Source of the DNA: JBJXGF01 sp046153015
GTDB taxonomy: Bacteria > Actinomycetota > Acidimicrobiia > Acidimicrobiales > CAIXPF01
Assembly (NCBI GenBank): GCA_046153015.1
Contig: JBJXGF010000177.1
Coordinates: forward strand, 1-6,791
DNA: 6,791 nt
Direction of reading: 5' to 3'
Below the pieces are notes generated by a model. The model was not told where the DNA came from. It saw only the letters and a program-made list of their open reading frames with translations, and did not search any database. This document shows, piece after piece, positions 6,606 through 6,791 of this stretch. The translations under genes were made by a program, and so were the position numbers. Positions within the stretch are counted from its first letter, which is position 1. Every line of letters starts with the position of its first letter.

Positions 6606-6791
6606 GGCCGGCTCGCTGGCGCTCGCACGGTCGTCCGGCTTCGCTGCGCTCAGCCGTGCTTGTTCCGGGGCTGCGCCCCCGGACCCCATCGACGGCCGGC
6701 TCGCTGGCGCTCGCACGGCCGTGTCGGCTTCGCTGCGCTCAGCCGTGCTTGTTCCGGGGCTGCGCCCCCGGACCCCATCGACGGCCGGCTC
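6606..6791. repeat. Tandem repeat, units of 88-89 bp, at least two copies plus the start of a third
   Basis: Copy 1 is 6606-6693 (88 bp), copy 2 is 6694-6782 (89 bp), and the first nine bases of copy 3 end at the window edge. The copies are identical over their first 25 and last 58 bases and differ only in a 5-6 base segment (6631-6635 and 6719-6724). Each contains a strong hairpin, TCCGGGG/CCCCGGA with a 6-base loop (6664-6683; 6753-6772), and a CGGCT/AGCCG hairpin (6636-6656; 6725-6745). There are no spacers, so it is not a CRISPR array. No T-run follows the hairpins, so a classical terminator is unlikely, although they could protect or end a transcript from the gene beyond the window. A REP-like extragenic repeat family is the likeliest reading. 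The region from egtB to the window edge carries no convincing gene. Confidence 0.85.

Noticed and set aside
6664..6683. Rho-independent terminator in the repeat unit
   Set aside because: The stem is strong, but no T-run follows it on either strand. It is reported as part of the repeat.
6606..6791. CRISPR array
   Set aside because: The repeats are contiguous, 88-89 bp long and have no unique spacers.

Overview
The window is very GC-rich (third codon positions almost all G or C). All four convincing genes lie on the minus strand. GC content, codon use, GTG starts and the multidomain SpoIIE-type sensor point to a high-GC actinobacterium. Acidimicrobiia- or Thermoleophilia-like lineages are a guess that the sequence alone cannot settle. 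The long plus-strand open frames are antisense shadows of the minus-strand genes.

Layout in the direction of transcription (right to left): (i) 6562-6791 has no gene. It holds a tandem repeat of about 88-89 bp that runs off the right edge, then a hairpin carrying a ribosome-binding-site-like GGAGG in its loop just before the first gene. (ii) 5239-6561 is egtB, a non-haem iron sulfoxide synthase of the type II-like, probably cysteine-using, class. (iii) 4217-5242 is egtD, the histidine trimethyltransferase, overlapping egtB by 4 bp. (iv) 3363-4184 is an alpha/beta hydrolase 32 bp after egtD. (v) 3292 down to the left edge is a 1097-residue fragment of a membrane sensor: MASE1, GAF, PAS, PAS, GAF, GAF, then the first residues of a SpoIIE/RsbU-type PP2C phosphatase domain that is cut off by the window end.

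Together, EgtD (histidine to hercynine) and EgtB (hercynine plus a thiol donor plus O2 to a sulfoxide) supply the core of ergothioneine synthesis. egtA and egtC, needed by the mycobacterial gamma-glutamylcysteine route, are absent here. This fits the EgtB sequence type, which should use cysteine directly. No EgtE-type C-S lyase is visible. The hydrolase has no known role in the pathway but its spacing suggests co-transcription. The sensor phosphatase is co-directional after a 70 bp gap and may or may not belong to the same transcript. The most unusual items are the upstream tandem repeat, the hairpin that frames the egtB ribosome-binding site, and the hydrolase that lacks the usual C-terminal catalytic histidine.
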